DNA of 64,000 nt. It comes from OCS116 sp051531935. GTDB lineage: Bacteria; Pseudomonadota; Alphaproteobacteria; Rhizobiales; OSC116. The notes under the pieces were generated by a model. That model was given only the letters and a program-made list of their open reading frames with translations, had not been told where the DNA came from and did not search any database. The DNA lies in the NCBI GenBank assembly GCA_051531935.1, contig JAOPTR010000016.1, positions 434,001 through 498,000 of the forward strand. The letters are read 5' to 3'. Positions 8,791 to 17,821 of this stretch are shown here, piece by piece (positions within the stretch are counted from its first letter, which is position 1; every line of letters starts with the position of its first letter). Both the position numbers and the translations under genes were made by a program.

Positions 8791-9684
8791 ATGAGAAAAA
8801 AAGAGGATCATAAATTGTTTATGGGAAAAAGATTTTTTTTTATCATAAAATCACTTTCAATCATTCTTAGTTTAGGCTTTGGGCTTTATGTGATTTATTC
8901 TCCACATAGTGTTTCTGAAAAAAAATTCTGGACATTAGGTTATCCCAAGTTAGCGACACAAGACCATGATTTTCCAAATTTGTTTTTCCATACAAAAAAA
9001 GAAGTGAGTGCTTATTTATATAAAAATTACAATTCTAGAGCAATGATTGAGGAGTTTCTTATTTTTGCTTTAAGCCATTTTCATTGCGTCCATCCGGTAA
9101 CAAAAAATTGCGATGAATTTAGATTTCATGAGATGAAAAAGAAATATTATTTTTATGTAAATCTGGAAATGACTGAAGACGAAATTAAAAAACACAATAT
9201 AAACTTGAATGCTATCGAACACAGAATAAACAAAATGTTCTTAATCTATGTTGCAATGAAAATCCCTAAACTGCCTCCCAAATTAATTTTTATTTATGAA
9301 GAAAATAGTGCAGATGTCATTTTTAATATTTCACTAAATAAAAATATAGCAATTAATTCGAAGGCTAAATCTGACCATTGTACTATACAAAAAACTATTG
9401 AAAGCAATGTTTTAACGAGGGCTACAATTTCTTTTTTAAATACGAATTTTGGACAAGACAAATATTTTGGGTATTGTGAATCGAAGATACCAATGAATTT
9501 TTATGACATCTTTGCCCTAACAGTTGCACGTAAAGACCTGCCTGAAAAAGATGACGCTATTTACTTAGGAATTGCTACTGAATATTATAGGTGGCTAGCC
9601 ATAAATGGTAAAAGCCCAAAAAATAAAAATGAACTAACTCGGTCCGTCAATGATTACTTGGACTTTATATACATCCAATTTTAG
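8791..9684 (+). CDS. Unrecognised membrane-anchored or exported protein
   Basis: A 297-residue protein of unknown family. After a basic start (MRKKEDHKLFMGKRF) comes one hydrophobic segment (residues about 16-38, FFIIKSLSIILSLGFGLYVIY) that should act as a signal anchor. The remainder is soluble, rich in Lys, Asn, Ile and Phe, and has four cysteines that could pair outside the cytoplasm (CVHPVTKNCDE and two later). Base composition is clearly more AT-rich than in neighbouring genes, including its upstream region, which suggests transfer or relaxed selection. It stands alone with no operon partner. The start could also be the internal ATG at 8821. I cannot assign a function. Confidence 0.65.
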   Translation: MRKKEDHKLFMGKRFFFIIKSLSIILSLGFGLYVIYSPHSVSEKKFWTLGYPKLATQDHDFPNLFFHTKKEVSAYLYKNYNSRAMIEEFLIFALSHFHCVHPVTKNCDEFRFHEMKKKYYFYVNLEMTEDEIKKHNINLNAIEHRINKMFLIYVAMKIPKLPPKLIFIYEENSADVIFNISLNKNIAINSKAKSDHCTIQKTIESNVLTRATISFLNTNFGQDKYFGYCESKIPMNFYDIFALTVARKDLPEKDDAIYLGIATEYYRWLAINGKSPKNKNELTRSVNDYLDFIYIQF

Positions 9685-9842
9685 TAGGCTGAACCACCTC
9701 CTTGTGCATTTAACTTACTCCTTTGAAGTGCAATTAGCTTTGTGCTTTATTGGATTTCAGTATAAAAATGACTATCCAAAGGATGGGACAGGTTTATACT
9801 CTTGTACAATACTCTAAATCATATGAATAAACGGGGCTTTAC

Positions 9843-11666
9843 ATGGTGTTGAAAAACCAAGTTATGAATGATGGGACGGTATTGTCTACTCATATTTTTG
9901 AGCCTACCGGCAAACAACATCGTGGTGTTGCGGTAGCGACAAATAGCCAAGCACAACATATTCTTAACTTGGCACCAACACTTTCTGGATTGGCAAAACA
10001 TGGCTGGCAGGTGCATGGTGTTGATTTACGTGGACACGGAAGATCGACTTCCAACGCTGCGCCCCTTGCGCATATGGAAATTAACCAGGGCTGGGAATTA
10101 TTAATATCGGATTTCAAACAATCCCTTGAATTGGCTTTTGCGGGCGTGCCGTGGGAAGATAGACTGGTGGTAGCTCCCAATATTGGCGCGCCATTATTGT
10201 TGGAGGTGTTAAAGGAGTGGCCAGATTTAGCCAAACGGCTTGTTATGATTTCGCCACCATCTGACCAACCCATTTTAAACCGTTTGGCGCGTAGTTTTAT
10301 GAAGGTTCGCTTGTTATTTAACCCCGCGGATAAACCAGATGAACTGACAATGCACCAGATGTATTTGTTTTTAAGCGCTCAATTAAAAGACCGAAAACGG
10401 CTAATTGATATTGTGTCCTCTGATCGTCAATTTACCGATATGTTGTTAAATGACAAATTGGCGTGGCCAACGCCAACAACTGGGTATTTTTACGAGATGT
10501 TTAGGGGTATTGAGCAGGCTTGGAAGCAAGTGCCTAACCTTTCACTTAGAAAAGGAACTGAATTGCTGGTTATCTACGGCAACGACGATCCGATGACCGC
10601 AAGCGGAAAATTTGTTAAAAATATTTCTAATCATTTCAACAAAATGGGGCTTACAAGCTTTTCGAGCCATTGTATAGAAGGTGGCCGTTCGGGGCTGTTT
10701 TCAGAAGATGAGCGGTTTAACATATCTGGCGCGATTTCCGATTGGGCCTCTACGGAAAACCGCGAAACATCTGGCGAGTATTTTGAACAAGAAAATGAAA
10801 AATTTGAGAATATTAGCACCAGTGTATTGGAAAATTTAGGCATCAAAGAATACGAACAAGAATTAACGCCCGACGCTTTGGTCGAGCTTTGTTATAATGC
10901 GATTGATGACGAAAACCGTTGGATAGAAATGTTATATAAATTTGCCTTTGCTTTGTCTGATGACAAAGGGTTGAGCAATAGCCAACTCGAAACCTTGGTT
11001 AGCGTGTTAATGCCTCATTGGGATCGATCGCATAAGTTGAATCGTCAGATCTTAAACAATGCGGTTATTGGTGCGGTGTTGCAAAATGTTATTGATAGGT
11101 TTGAAATCGGGTTGGCAATTCTAGATTCTGATTTTAACATTGTTTATGCAAATTCTTCGTTCTCTCAAGCACTTGATATTTTATCGACTGACCAGCCAGC
11201 AAATACTGACGAACCAAACAAACAAGCTCTAACGACCCGATTAATGCCCCACCTTTCAAGTTCTTTTCTTTCGACGGCCAGTGGCGAAAATGAAGAAGCG
11301 GTGTTGGTTGTGAATGACAAAGTTGTTGGTTTTTACTTTAAACCATCGGCACTTAAACAGACTGCGCTTAATAAAGGCGGGGCTTCTGGTGCGCTTATTC
11401 TGCATGGAATTATAGACGATAGACAAGATACCCAGCACATAAAACAACAAATTTTAGAATTTGCGTATGGAATGACATCAAAAGAAGCGCAAGTTGCATA
11501 TTATATAATTAGCGGAAAATCGCCTGCTTATATTTCTGAGAAAATGAATGTTTCTATTCATACAACCCGAACCCACCTAAAGCGAGTATTTGATAAAGCT
11601 TCGGTGCAAGGGCAATCTGAGTTAATCGCCAAAATGTTAAACAGTCCGTTTGGGCTTTTGCGCTAA
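9843..11666 (+). CDS. LuxR-type regulator with degenerate alpha/beta-hydrolase sensor domain
   Basis: A 607-residue three-part protein. Residues 1-305 follow the lysophospholipase/monoglyceride-lipase alpha/beta-hydrolase fold (VDLRGHGRS; IYGNDDPM). The nucleophile elbow reads APNIGAP (111-117) with Asn113 where the Ser of GxSxG belongs, and the catalytic-His motif GGRHE is GGRSG (280-284). Two of the three triad residues are therefore missing. Residues about 415-500 look PAS-like (IGLAILDSDFNIVYAN), and residues about 540-600 are a LuxR HTH (MTSKEAQVAYYIISGKSPAYIS, VSIHTTRTHLKRVF). A dead hydrolase used as a ligand sensor is the best inference. It is a single-gene unit; the ligand and targets are unknown. 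Confidence 0.85.
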   Translation: MVLKNQVMNDGTVLSTHIFEPTGKQHRGVAVATNSQAQHILNLAPTLSGLAKHGWQVHGVDLRGHGRSTSNAAPLAHMEINQGWELLISDFKQSLELAFAGVPWEDRLVVAPNIGAPLLLEVLKEWPDLAKRLVMISPPSDQPILNRLARSFMKVRLLFNPADKPDELTMHQMYLFLSAQLKDRKRLIDIVSSDRQFTDMLLNDKLAWPTPTTGYFYEMFRGIEQAWKQVPNLSLRKGTELLVIYGNDDPMTASGKFVKNISNHFNKMGLTSFSSHCIEGGRSGLFSEDERFNISGAISDWASTENRETSGEYFEQENEKFENISTSVLENLGIKEYEQELTPDALVELCYNAIDDENRWIEMLYKFAFALSDDKGLSNSQLETLVSVLMPHWDRSHKLNRQILNNAVIGAVLQNVIDRFEIGLAILDSDFNIVYANSSFSQALDILSTDQPANTDEPNKQALTTRLMPHLSSSFLSTASGENEEAVLVVNDKVVGFYFKPSALKQTALNKGGASGALILHGIIDDRQDTQHIKQQILEFAYGMTSKEAQVAYYIISGKSPAYISEKMNVSIHTTRTHLKRVFDKASVQGQSELIAKMLNSPFGLLR

Positions 11667-11797
11667 CCACATTATGCACCACCGCATTAAATTATGCTTG
11701 GGCAATGAAATACCACCGTCTCACTCATATGGGTGACGCCAAGCCATATTGGAGAATGTACTGCTAAGGCTACATTTAACTTTTGGGGTGCAATGAA

Positions 11798-14170
11798 GTG
11801 AATATACTTAGCGATAATTTTAAACGTCATAATCAAAAAAATATAAAATCAAATTTATTCAAGCTCACAAGTGTTGGGATTTTAGCCTCTGCTCTGGCAG
11901 CTTGCGGCACTGAATCGGGTGTTTTTATAATTGGCAATACCACAGAAGATGAGACTTTAAGCGCAATTTTCAAGATTAGTGGTGCGACTGTCGACAGCTA
12001 TCAATGGCAGCGCAACGGGGTTGATATATCTGGTGCGACCCAAACAACTTATGCGCTAAAACAAGAAGATGTTGGCGCAAATATTACGGTAACTGCAAAA
12101 TATACAGATGAAAGCGGCACTGCCGAAACGGCAAGCAGCGCTGCCACAATAGCAATTGTAAATGTAAACGACACACCAATGGGTTCGGTGAGTATTAGCG
12201 GCAATATCACCGAAGGTGACACCCTCACAGCAAACCATAATATTAGTGACGAAGATGGTTTGGGAACAATAAGCTACCAATGGCAACGTGATGGAACCGA
12301 TATATCTGGCGCTACCGATGCCATTTATGAACTTGTGAATGACGATGTTGGCACAGCAGTCAGAGCTGTGGCAAAGTATAAAGATAAAATGGGAACAGAT
12401 GAAACCGTAACAAGTGCCGCAACTGGTGAAGTTGAAGAATATGACCGCGTCGAAATTAGTAGTGAAATTAAAGAAGGCGAGACTTTAACCGCTACAGTTC
12501 GAGATAAAGAAGGGCTAGGCACTATCAGCTATCAATGGCAACGAGGTGGGGTTGATATATCTGGCGCAACCAATGCCACTTATGTGCTGAGCGCAGATGA
12601 TGTGGGCAGCCAAATTAGGGTGATTGCGAGCTATACCGACGGAGTAGGCACGGCTGAAGTTTTAACAAGTAATGTGAGCAATATAATCCATGTCGATGGT
12701 GTGATGAATATTTCTGAATTAAATGGAAATAATGGTTTTGCGATATTTGGTGCCACGAAAAACGACCATAGCGGTGATTCTGTCTCTAGTGCAGGTGATG
12801 TAAACGGGGATGGATATGCTGATATAATTATCGGCGCATCACCAGCTGATTATGCGGGTAGTAACTCGGGCAGTGGTTATGTGGTTTTTGGCAAAGCAAG
12901 TGGATTTGCGGCAGCCTCTGATTTGGGTGATCTTGATGGCACAGATGGGTTTAGGCTAGATGGGGCTTCATCCTCCGACTATAGCAGCGGCCGTGTATCT
13001 AACGCAGGGGACATAAATGGCGATGGTTATGATGATTTAATTGTTGGAGCAAGAGGAGCAGATGATGGTGGAAGCAACAGCGGTAGCAGCTATTTGATAT
13101 TTGGCAAAGCAGATGGATTTGCGCCAATTGCAAGTTTGGCCGACCTCAATGGACTAAACGGCTTTCGGTTAGACGGAGGTGCTGCAGGTGATAATTCGGG
13201 GTGGATAATTTCGAATGCAGGCGATGTAAATGCTGATGGTTTTGATGACTTGATTATTGGAGCGCCCTATGCAGATGATGAGGATACCAATGCTGGCAGT
13301 AGCTATGTGGTGTTTGGCAAAGCTGATGGGTTTAGCGCCACCATGAGCCTCTCGGCATTAGATGGCACAAATGGGTATATGATATCTGCCGAGGCTGCCG
13401 CAGATCATTTTGGTGATTCTGTTGCGAATGCTGGCGATGTGAACGGTGATGGCTTTGATGATGTAATCATTGGGGCTAGAGATGCTGATAATGGAGGTTC
13501 AAATAGCGGCAGCAGTTATGTGGTGTTTGGCAAAGCTGATGGTTTTAGCGCCGCCATGAGTGCCAATGACCTTGATGGTTCAAATGGCTTTCGGTTAGAT
13601 GGCGTTAATATAGATGATATTAGTGGCTCATCTGTATCTAGTGCCGGTGATGTAAATGGTGATGGATATGATGATTTAATAATTGGCGCTGAAGAGGCTG
13701 ACAATGGAAATACCGACAGCGGCAGCAGCTATGTGGTGTTTGGCAAAGCCGATGGGTTTGGCGCAAGTATGAGCCTTGCTTCACTTGACGGTACAACTGG
13801 ATTCAGAATAGATGGAATCGCACTCAATGAGAAAAGTGGTATTTCAGTTTCTAGTGCTGGTGACATAAATAATGACGGGTACGATGATATGATTATTGGC
13901 GCAAAAAACAGTAGCGCTTATGTATTATTTGGAAAGCTTGATGGGTTTGATGCGACGATTGACCTAGCTAGTCTTGATGGTGATGGAGGTTTTAAAATAG
14001 ATGGCGACGTATTATTTGGCTTTTCAGTTTCCAGTGCTGGTGATGTAAACGGTGATGGTTATGATGACTTATTAGTTGGTGATTATCTTGCATCAGGTAT
14101 TGCAGCTGATACCAGTATTGCGGGCGCTAGTTATATAATATTCGGCGGGGAACAATTTGATTTATTGTAA
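11798..14170 (+). CDS. Secreted lipoprotein with Ig-like modules and seven FG-GAP (integrin-alpha-like) repeats
   Basis: A 790-residue protein. A GTG start at 11798 is preferred (GGGGTG at 11785-11790). The signal peptide ends in lipobox LAAC, so the protein is probably an outer-membrane lipoprotein. Three related modules follow, each with YQWQR.G.DISGAT and DVG motifs (residues about 55-300); they resemble bacterial Ig-like/cadherin-like adhesion modules. Then come seven FG-GAP repeats, each with AGDVNGDGYDDLIIGA (Ca-binding DxNxDG loop) and SYVVFGKADGF. Seven units make a complete beta-propeller. A role in adhesion or surface recognition is likely. Repeats 4 and 5 are almost identical, which indicates recent duplication. 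No secretion partner is nearby. Confidence 0.88.
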   Translation: MNILSDNFKRHNQKNIKSNLFKLTSVGILASALAACGTESGVFIIGNTTEDETLSAIFKISGATVDSYQWQRNGVDISGATQTTYALKQEDVGANITVTAKYTDESGTAETASSAATIAIVNVNDTPMGSVSISGNITEGDTLTANHNISDEDGLGTISYQWQRDGTDISGATDAIYELVNDDVGTAVRAVAKYKDKMGTDETVTSAATGEVEEYDRVEISSEIKEGETLTATVRDKEGLGTISYQWQRGGVDISGATNATYVLSADDVGSQIRVIASYTDGVGTAEVLTSNVSNIIHVDGVMNISELNGNNGFAIFGATKNDHSGDSVSSAGDVNGDGYADIIIGASPADYAGSNSGSGYVVFGKASGFAAASDLGDLDGTDGFRLDGASSSDYSSGRVSNAGDINGDGYDDLIVGARGADDGGSNSGSSYLIFGKADGFAPIASLADLNGLNGFRLDGGAAGDNSGWIISNAGDVNADGFDDLIIGAPYADDEDTNAGSSYVVFGKADGFSATMSLSALDGTNGYMISAEAAADHFGDSVANAGDVNGDGFDDVIIGARDADNGGSNSGSSYVVFGKADGFSAAMSANDLDGSNGFRLDGVNIDDISGSSVSSAGDVNGDGYDDLIIGAEEADNGNTDSGSSYVVFGKADGFGASMSLASLDGTTGFRIDGIALNEKSGISVSSAGDINNDGYDDMIIGAKNSSAYVLFGKLDGFDATIDLASLDGDGGFKIDGDVLFGFSVSSAGDVNGDGYDDLLVGDYLASGIAADTSIAGASYIIFGGEQFDLL
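12715..14154 (+). repeat. Seven in-gene FG-GAP coding repeats of about 200 bp
   Basis: The repeat period is about 190-225 bp. The phrase that encodes SGSSYVVFGKADGF recurs nearly unchanged at the DNA level near 13300, 13510 and 13720. The last two units are shorter, the sixth by loss of the ADNGGSNSG loop. Such repeats could expand or contract by recombination. Confidence 0.85.
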
Positions 14171-14235
14171 GGTAAATATCTAAATATATTGTTTTTAAAT
14201 TGTTGACGAACCTGTTGGTTCGCCAATAATCGGAA

Positions 14236-15609
14236 CTAATGAATGAGTGTGAGAACATGCTCAATCATTGTATCATTCTTATTTGTATAATCTTCAATCA
14301 ATATTGGGAAATCTATATCGACAGGTACACCTTTGGCTTCAAATAATTCATCATTTGCAGATAAATATTGCTCGTTTGAAATTGTGCCTATCCAACCATT
14401 TGGCAATGCCATAAATGATTTATCGGACAGCATGCCATTTGTTGGCTCGCCCACCAAAGACACATTGGGCAATTGCGTCATTGCCAATGCAAAGGTTTCT
14501 GCAGCGCTGATTGTAAGGCGACTTGTGAGTAAATATACCTTGCCCTTATAGGCTGTTTTGGCAGTGGGTATTAACTCAAAGTCCGCAATATGTTCAAATG
14601 CTCCATCCACCCATACGCTCTTTTTAAATACTTTTTGTGACTTATCGGTAAATTGTCCTGCAATCAATAGCCCTGCAGTGTCATCACCACCAAAGTTAAT
14701 CCGCGTATCAATGACAATTGTTTTGGTGTCTTTTAGCGCTTCTAAAACTTGAGCAATACCGTTTTTCAAAACTGTTGAATCGCCATTTTCGTCAATTAAA
14801 CCATCAAAAGTTAAAATATTTAGATAACCAACATCTTCTCGTAATTTTCCATAAATCAAAGCATCATTTACAACAGATTTATAACCATCAATCATTTTAG
14901 TTTCTGGTGCTAACATTGCCATTGCAGGCATGTCTTCCTCTTCCAGCCCTTCTGCCCAATCAGGGAGTTTTACGGCTAAGAACTCGCCAACTGTCGAGAT
15001 AATGGCCACATGGCCATCACCAAGTGGGGTGATCATTTTTTGAATGATGTCAAATAATTCTTGATCGGTTGTTGAAGCTGTCACTTGCGGGCGAAATGTA
15101 TCATATGCTTTTTGCCAATCAACACCGCGCAATTCGAAGAAAGGGTAATTTTCGTCAAAGGATTGCCAATAAGTTTCAAAAGTATTTATCGGTGTATTGC
15201 TAGTTGGTACATCGCAGGTTTTTGGCAATTTTGCCACGCGCTCCGCTTGAATCGGGTTAACCTTGCCGACTTCAAAGTTTAGTAGGTTATTTTTTAAGCT
15301 GAGTGAGTAGTTTTCTCCATCGGAATATTGCCCAAGACCCGTAAGTTTTGTGCCTTTTAGCGATGCCTGCTGGCCCGCATACTCGAATTTTTCAGTCGTT
15401 AAAAACTCAACACAGGTGTCTTTTGTGGTTTGATAAACCTTTAAACTATCCTGTTGGACATCGAACCAAAGCGCATATCCCTTTGATTGCCAGATGCCCG
15501 CCAATTCGGAATTTGCGGCTATGGCACTAAACGGTGCTAAGGTCGCGGCGCCTAAACTTGCCATGAACGCAATGGGAATGATTTGATTTTGTTTTAATAA
15601 ATTTAACAT
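14236..15609 (-). CDS. Exported S41-family (C-terminal processing-like) peptidase
   Basis: A 457-residue protein with a signal peptide (hydrophobic residues about 11-32, ending SAIAA). An N-terminal beta-rich region, which I cannot name, precedes an S41 tail-specific-protease core: YPFFELRGVDWQKAYD, PLGDGHVAI, DTRINFGGDD and the nucleophile motif TISAAETFALAM (Ser before AAET). It has no PDZ domain, as in the interphotoreceptor-retinoid-binding-protein-like S41 group. It should act in the periplasm. It is convergent with the FG-GAP lipoprotein gene; a small hairpin (14207-14222) lies between them. Substrate unknown. Confidence 0.87.
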   Translation of the reverse strand: MLNLLKQNQIIPIAFMASLGAATLAPFSAIAANSELAGIWQSKGYALWFDVQQDSLKVYQTTKDTCVEFLTTEKFEYAGQQASLKGTKLTGLGQYSDGENYSLSLKNNLLNFEVGKVNPIQAERVAKLPKTCDVPTSNTPINTFETYWQSFDENYPFFELRGVDWQKAYDTFRPQVTASTTDQELFDIIQKMITPLGDGHVAIISTVGEFLAVKLPDWAEGLEEEDMPAMAMLAPETKMIDGYKSVVNDALIYGKLREDVGYLNILTFDGLIDENGDSTVLKNGIAQVLEALKDTKTIVIDTRINFGGDDTAGLLIAGQFTDKSQKVFKKSVWVDGAFEHIADFELIPTAKTAYKGKVYLLTSRLTISAAETFALAMTQLPNVSLVGEPTNGMLSDKSFMALPNGWIGTISNEQYLSANDELFEAKGVPVDIDFPILIEDYTNKNDTMIEHVLTLIH

Positions 15610-15913
15610 ATTTTTCCTTAGGTTAGATTAAAAAACAAGCGCAACTTATCGCACGCCAAAATTTATTTTTTTAAAATAAATTAGCCAATTGAATATGTTT
15701 TACTTGCTACAGCTTTTAGTTGGGAATGAGGATATACGGTTTCAATGGTAAATGCAAAATAATTTTGACACTGTAAAGTTTGAAATGTAAATGGCAGTCA
15801 TTTTGTAGGGAAACAGACGAATAATTTACCCCCGCTACCATGGTGTCTTTTACTATAATAATTCGCACGGCTATTTGCTTTGCGTTTTCACTGAAAATAA
15901 AATCGGAGACATT
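15610..15913. other. Divergent promoter gap
   Basis: This 304-bp gap lies between divergent genes. It holds an AT-only inverted repeat (15660-15669 with 15673-15682) and the RBS of the downstream gene (GGAG at 15905-15908). No further gene is seen. Confidence 0.5.
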
Positions 15914-16162
15914 ATGACAGGTGAACAAATCATCACCCAAGGTACAAATTGGCAAGAGGTGGTTAATGCCACTGGTGCGATTATTCTGCAAAATCAGAGT
16001 AATAAATTTGCTGCAAATTATTATATTGGCACATCTGCGCCCACAAGTGAGCAAGGCATGGTATTACGTGCGCTCAACGAACATACACCGCTCATTGAAG
16101 CTGGAGAGGCGCTATATTTACGAGCAAGAAGTGGCAATGTTTCGATCACTTGGTGCCAATAG
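15914..16162 (+). CDS. Small beta-rich protein of phage-virion type
   Basis: An 82-residue protein that starts at the ATG at 15914, placed 5-6 nt after GGAG. It has no signal peptide. The pattern QNQSNKFAANYYIGTSAPTSEQG followed by EAGEALYLRARSGNVSITW resembles small beta-sandwich proteins common in phage structural clusters, where a residue such as ASAP precedes a loop and the chain ends ARAxxGxxxV. That likeness is from memory and is tentative. It is monocistronic and closed by a strong terminator. It could be a capsid- or tail-decoration accessory to the GTA 20 kb away, or unrelated. Confidence 0.7.
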   Translation: MTGEQIITQGTNWQEVVNATGAIILQNQSNKFAANYYIGTSAPTSEQGMVLRALNEHTPLIEAGEALYLRARSGNVSITWCQ

Positions 16163-16176
16163 CAGCTCATAATAAT

Positions 16177-16214
16177 AAGGGCGTTTGATAATGTGTCAAA
16201 CGCCCTTGTTTTTT
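16177..16214. terminator. Strong rho-independent terminator (convergent)
   Basis: A perfect 12-bp stem (16177-16188 with 16196-16207) around a 7-nt loop is followed by gtttttt. It terminates the small plus-strand gene and may also serve the aminotransferase gene that ends at 16224 on the other strand. Confidence 0.85.
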
Positions 16215-16223
16215 GGATGAAAA

Positions 16224-17396
16224 TTAACCTGCTAACATATTGCCGATTCTGTCGATGGCTTTGTTAATATTCTCGATACTGTTGGCATAGGATAAGCGAA
16301 TATAACCTTCGCCATATGAACCAAAGCTTGTGCCTGGCACGGTGGCAACGCCTGCTTCTTCGAGTATTCGGCTTTGCAGCGTGCTGCTGTTCATGCCTGT
16401 GCCTGTAATGTTGGGGAACACATAAAATGCACCGCTTGGATCGTGGCAATTAATTCCTTCAATTTCATTAAGGCGCGGCACGATGACTTTGCGGCGTTCT
16501 CCAAACGTGCGGAACATGGCTTCCACCTCGTCTTGGGGGCCTGTTAACGCTTCTAACCCTGCATATTGAGTAGGTGCGTTGACACACGAATGCACATTAA
16601 CCGCAAGGCGTGTAGCATGTTCTATAAGCGAAGATGGCCATAACCCATAGCCTAAACGCAAGCCCGCCATAGCGTAAGTTTTGCTCCAACCATCAAGCAA
16701 AATAACCCGATCCCGTACCGATTCATACTCTAATGGAGATGCGTGTTCTGCATCACCCCATAGCATGCGGGAGTAAATTTCATCACTTAGGATGAATAAA
16801 TCCGGATAATTTCCCAACCCTTTGATTAGTTTTTCAAGCTCACTACGCGGGGTTGTTCCACCCGTTGGGTTGGCAGGTGAATTTAGGATGAGCAAACGCG
16901 AATTGGGCGTTAGACGCTCTAAAATTGCATCGGCACTGAAAGCAAATTTATTTTCTTCTAAAATAGGAATGGGAATGGCTTTGGCACCCCCGTAATTAAT
17001 AAGCGACTCATAAATTGGAAAACCTGGGTTTGGATATAGGATTTCAGCACCCGGCTCGGCAAATAATTGAATGGCAAAAAACATGGTGACTTTACCACCT
17101 GGTACCACAAGCACATTTTCGGCAGATACTTTTACACCACGTCTGGCCTCGATGTCCTGAGCTACGGCTTCACGTAATTCTGGAATGCCTTTGGTGGGCG
17201 TGTAACTATGCATACCATCTCGAAACGCTTTTACTGCGGCTTCAACAACACTATCAGGCGCTCTAAAATCTGATTGCCCGATCGACAAATCAATAATATC
17301 TTTACCTTCAAGGCGCAACTGCTGCGCACGTGCCATTACATCAAATGCGGTTTCTGTGCCTAACCTAGACATTGCTTTCGCTAATTTCATATTCAA
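16224..17396 (-). CDS. Class I/II PLP-dependent aminotransferase
   Basis: A 390-residue fold-type I aminotransferase of the aspartate/aromatic aminotransferase subgroup Igamma. Visible motifs: IIDLSIGQSDF near the N-terminus, NSPANPTGG, SDEIYSRM (PLP-binding Asp and Tyr), the Schiff-base lysine in LDGWSKTYAMAGLRLGYG, and the substrate-carboxylate Arg in GYIRLSYANS. It moves an amino group between an amino acid and a 2-oxo acid in the cytoplasm. Specificity cannot be read from the sequence; aspartate or an aromatic amino acid is likely. Single-gene unit. Confidence 0.93.
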   Translation of the reverse strand: MNMKLAKAMSRLGTETAFDVMARAQQLRLEGKDIIDLSIGQSDFRAPDSVVEAAVKAFRDGMHSYTPTKGIPELREAVAQDIEARRGVKVSAENVLVVPGGKVTMFFAIQLFAEPGAEILYPNPGFPIYESLINYGGAKAIPIPILEENKFAFSADAILERLTPNSRLLILNSPANPTGGTTPRSELEKLIKGLGNYPDLFILSDEIYSRMLWGDAEHASPLEYESVRDRVILLDGWSKTYAMAGLRLGYGLWPSSLIEHATRLAVNVHSCVNAPTQYAGLEALTGPQDEVEAMFRTFGERRKVIVPRLNEIEGINCHDPSGAFYVFPNITGTGMNSSTLQSRILEEAGVATVPGTSFGSYGEGYIRLSYANSIENINKAIDRIGNMLAG

Positions 17397-17505
17397 CCCC
17401 TCTTTACATTTAGCTGAATTATATGAGTAGAATATGTAACATCAAGCCTTAATTTGACTATTTATGGAGTGTTTCTCAGTTTTAAACACGCTCACAACTG
17501 CTTAT

Positions 17506-17724
17506 TTAAAGCGTACAAGCTGCAGCTTCCATACCGGTTTTATCCAATGAATTTATAATTTTTTCGAGTGCTCGTTTTAAATCTTGCGAGGCCGCGCTCA
17601 TTGATGCCATGACCATTTGTTTGCCATCATCAAATGCAAATTGGTAAACCGTAAAGGCTACCGAAAACATAGCAATAATTTCGACAAATAGACGCCAGAA
17701 TTTGGCGATGGTTTGATATAGCAT
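17506..17724 (-). CDS. Small membrane-associated protein of unknown function
   Basis: A 72-residue protein. Reality is supported by an excellent RBS: GGAGGG lies 5 nt before the ATG on the minus strand. Residues 10-28 (FWRLFVEIIAMFSVAFTVYQF) form one hydrophobic segment; the rest is an amphipathic helix (SQDLKRALEKIINSLDKTG) with a C-terminal AAACTL. I do not recognise a family. Confidence 0.6.
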   Translation of the reverse strand: MLYQTIAKFWRLFVEIIAMFSVAFTVYQFAFDDGKQMVMASMSAASQDLKRALEKIINSLDKTGMEAAACTL

Positions 17725-17821
17725 AATGCCCTCCGTCTTTTTACAAACATTAAGTTTGCAGCGGTAAATAGCAAAACAAAATCTGTTGACTTAACCGTGA
17801 TTAACATACATACAGTTATGT

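Noticed and set aside
11783..11797. TTG start for the FG-GAP lipoprotein
   Set aside because: The GTG at 11798 has better RBS spacing and gives a normal lipoprotein signal.
12715..14154. CRISPR or minisatellite array
   Set aside because: The repeats are in-frame FG-GAP coding units of about 200 bp with diverged third positions.
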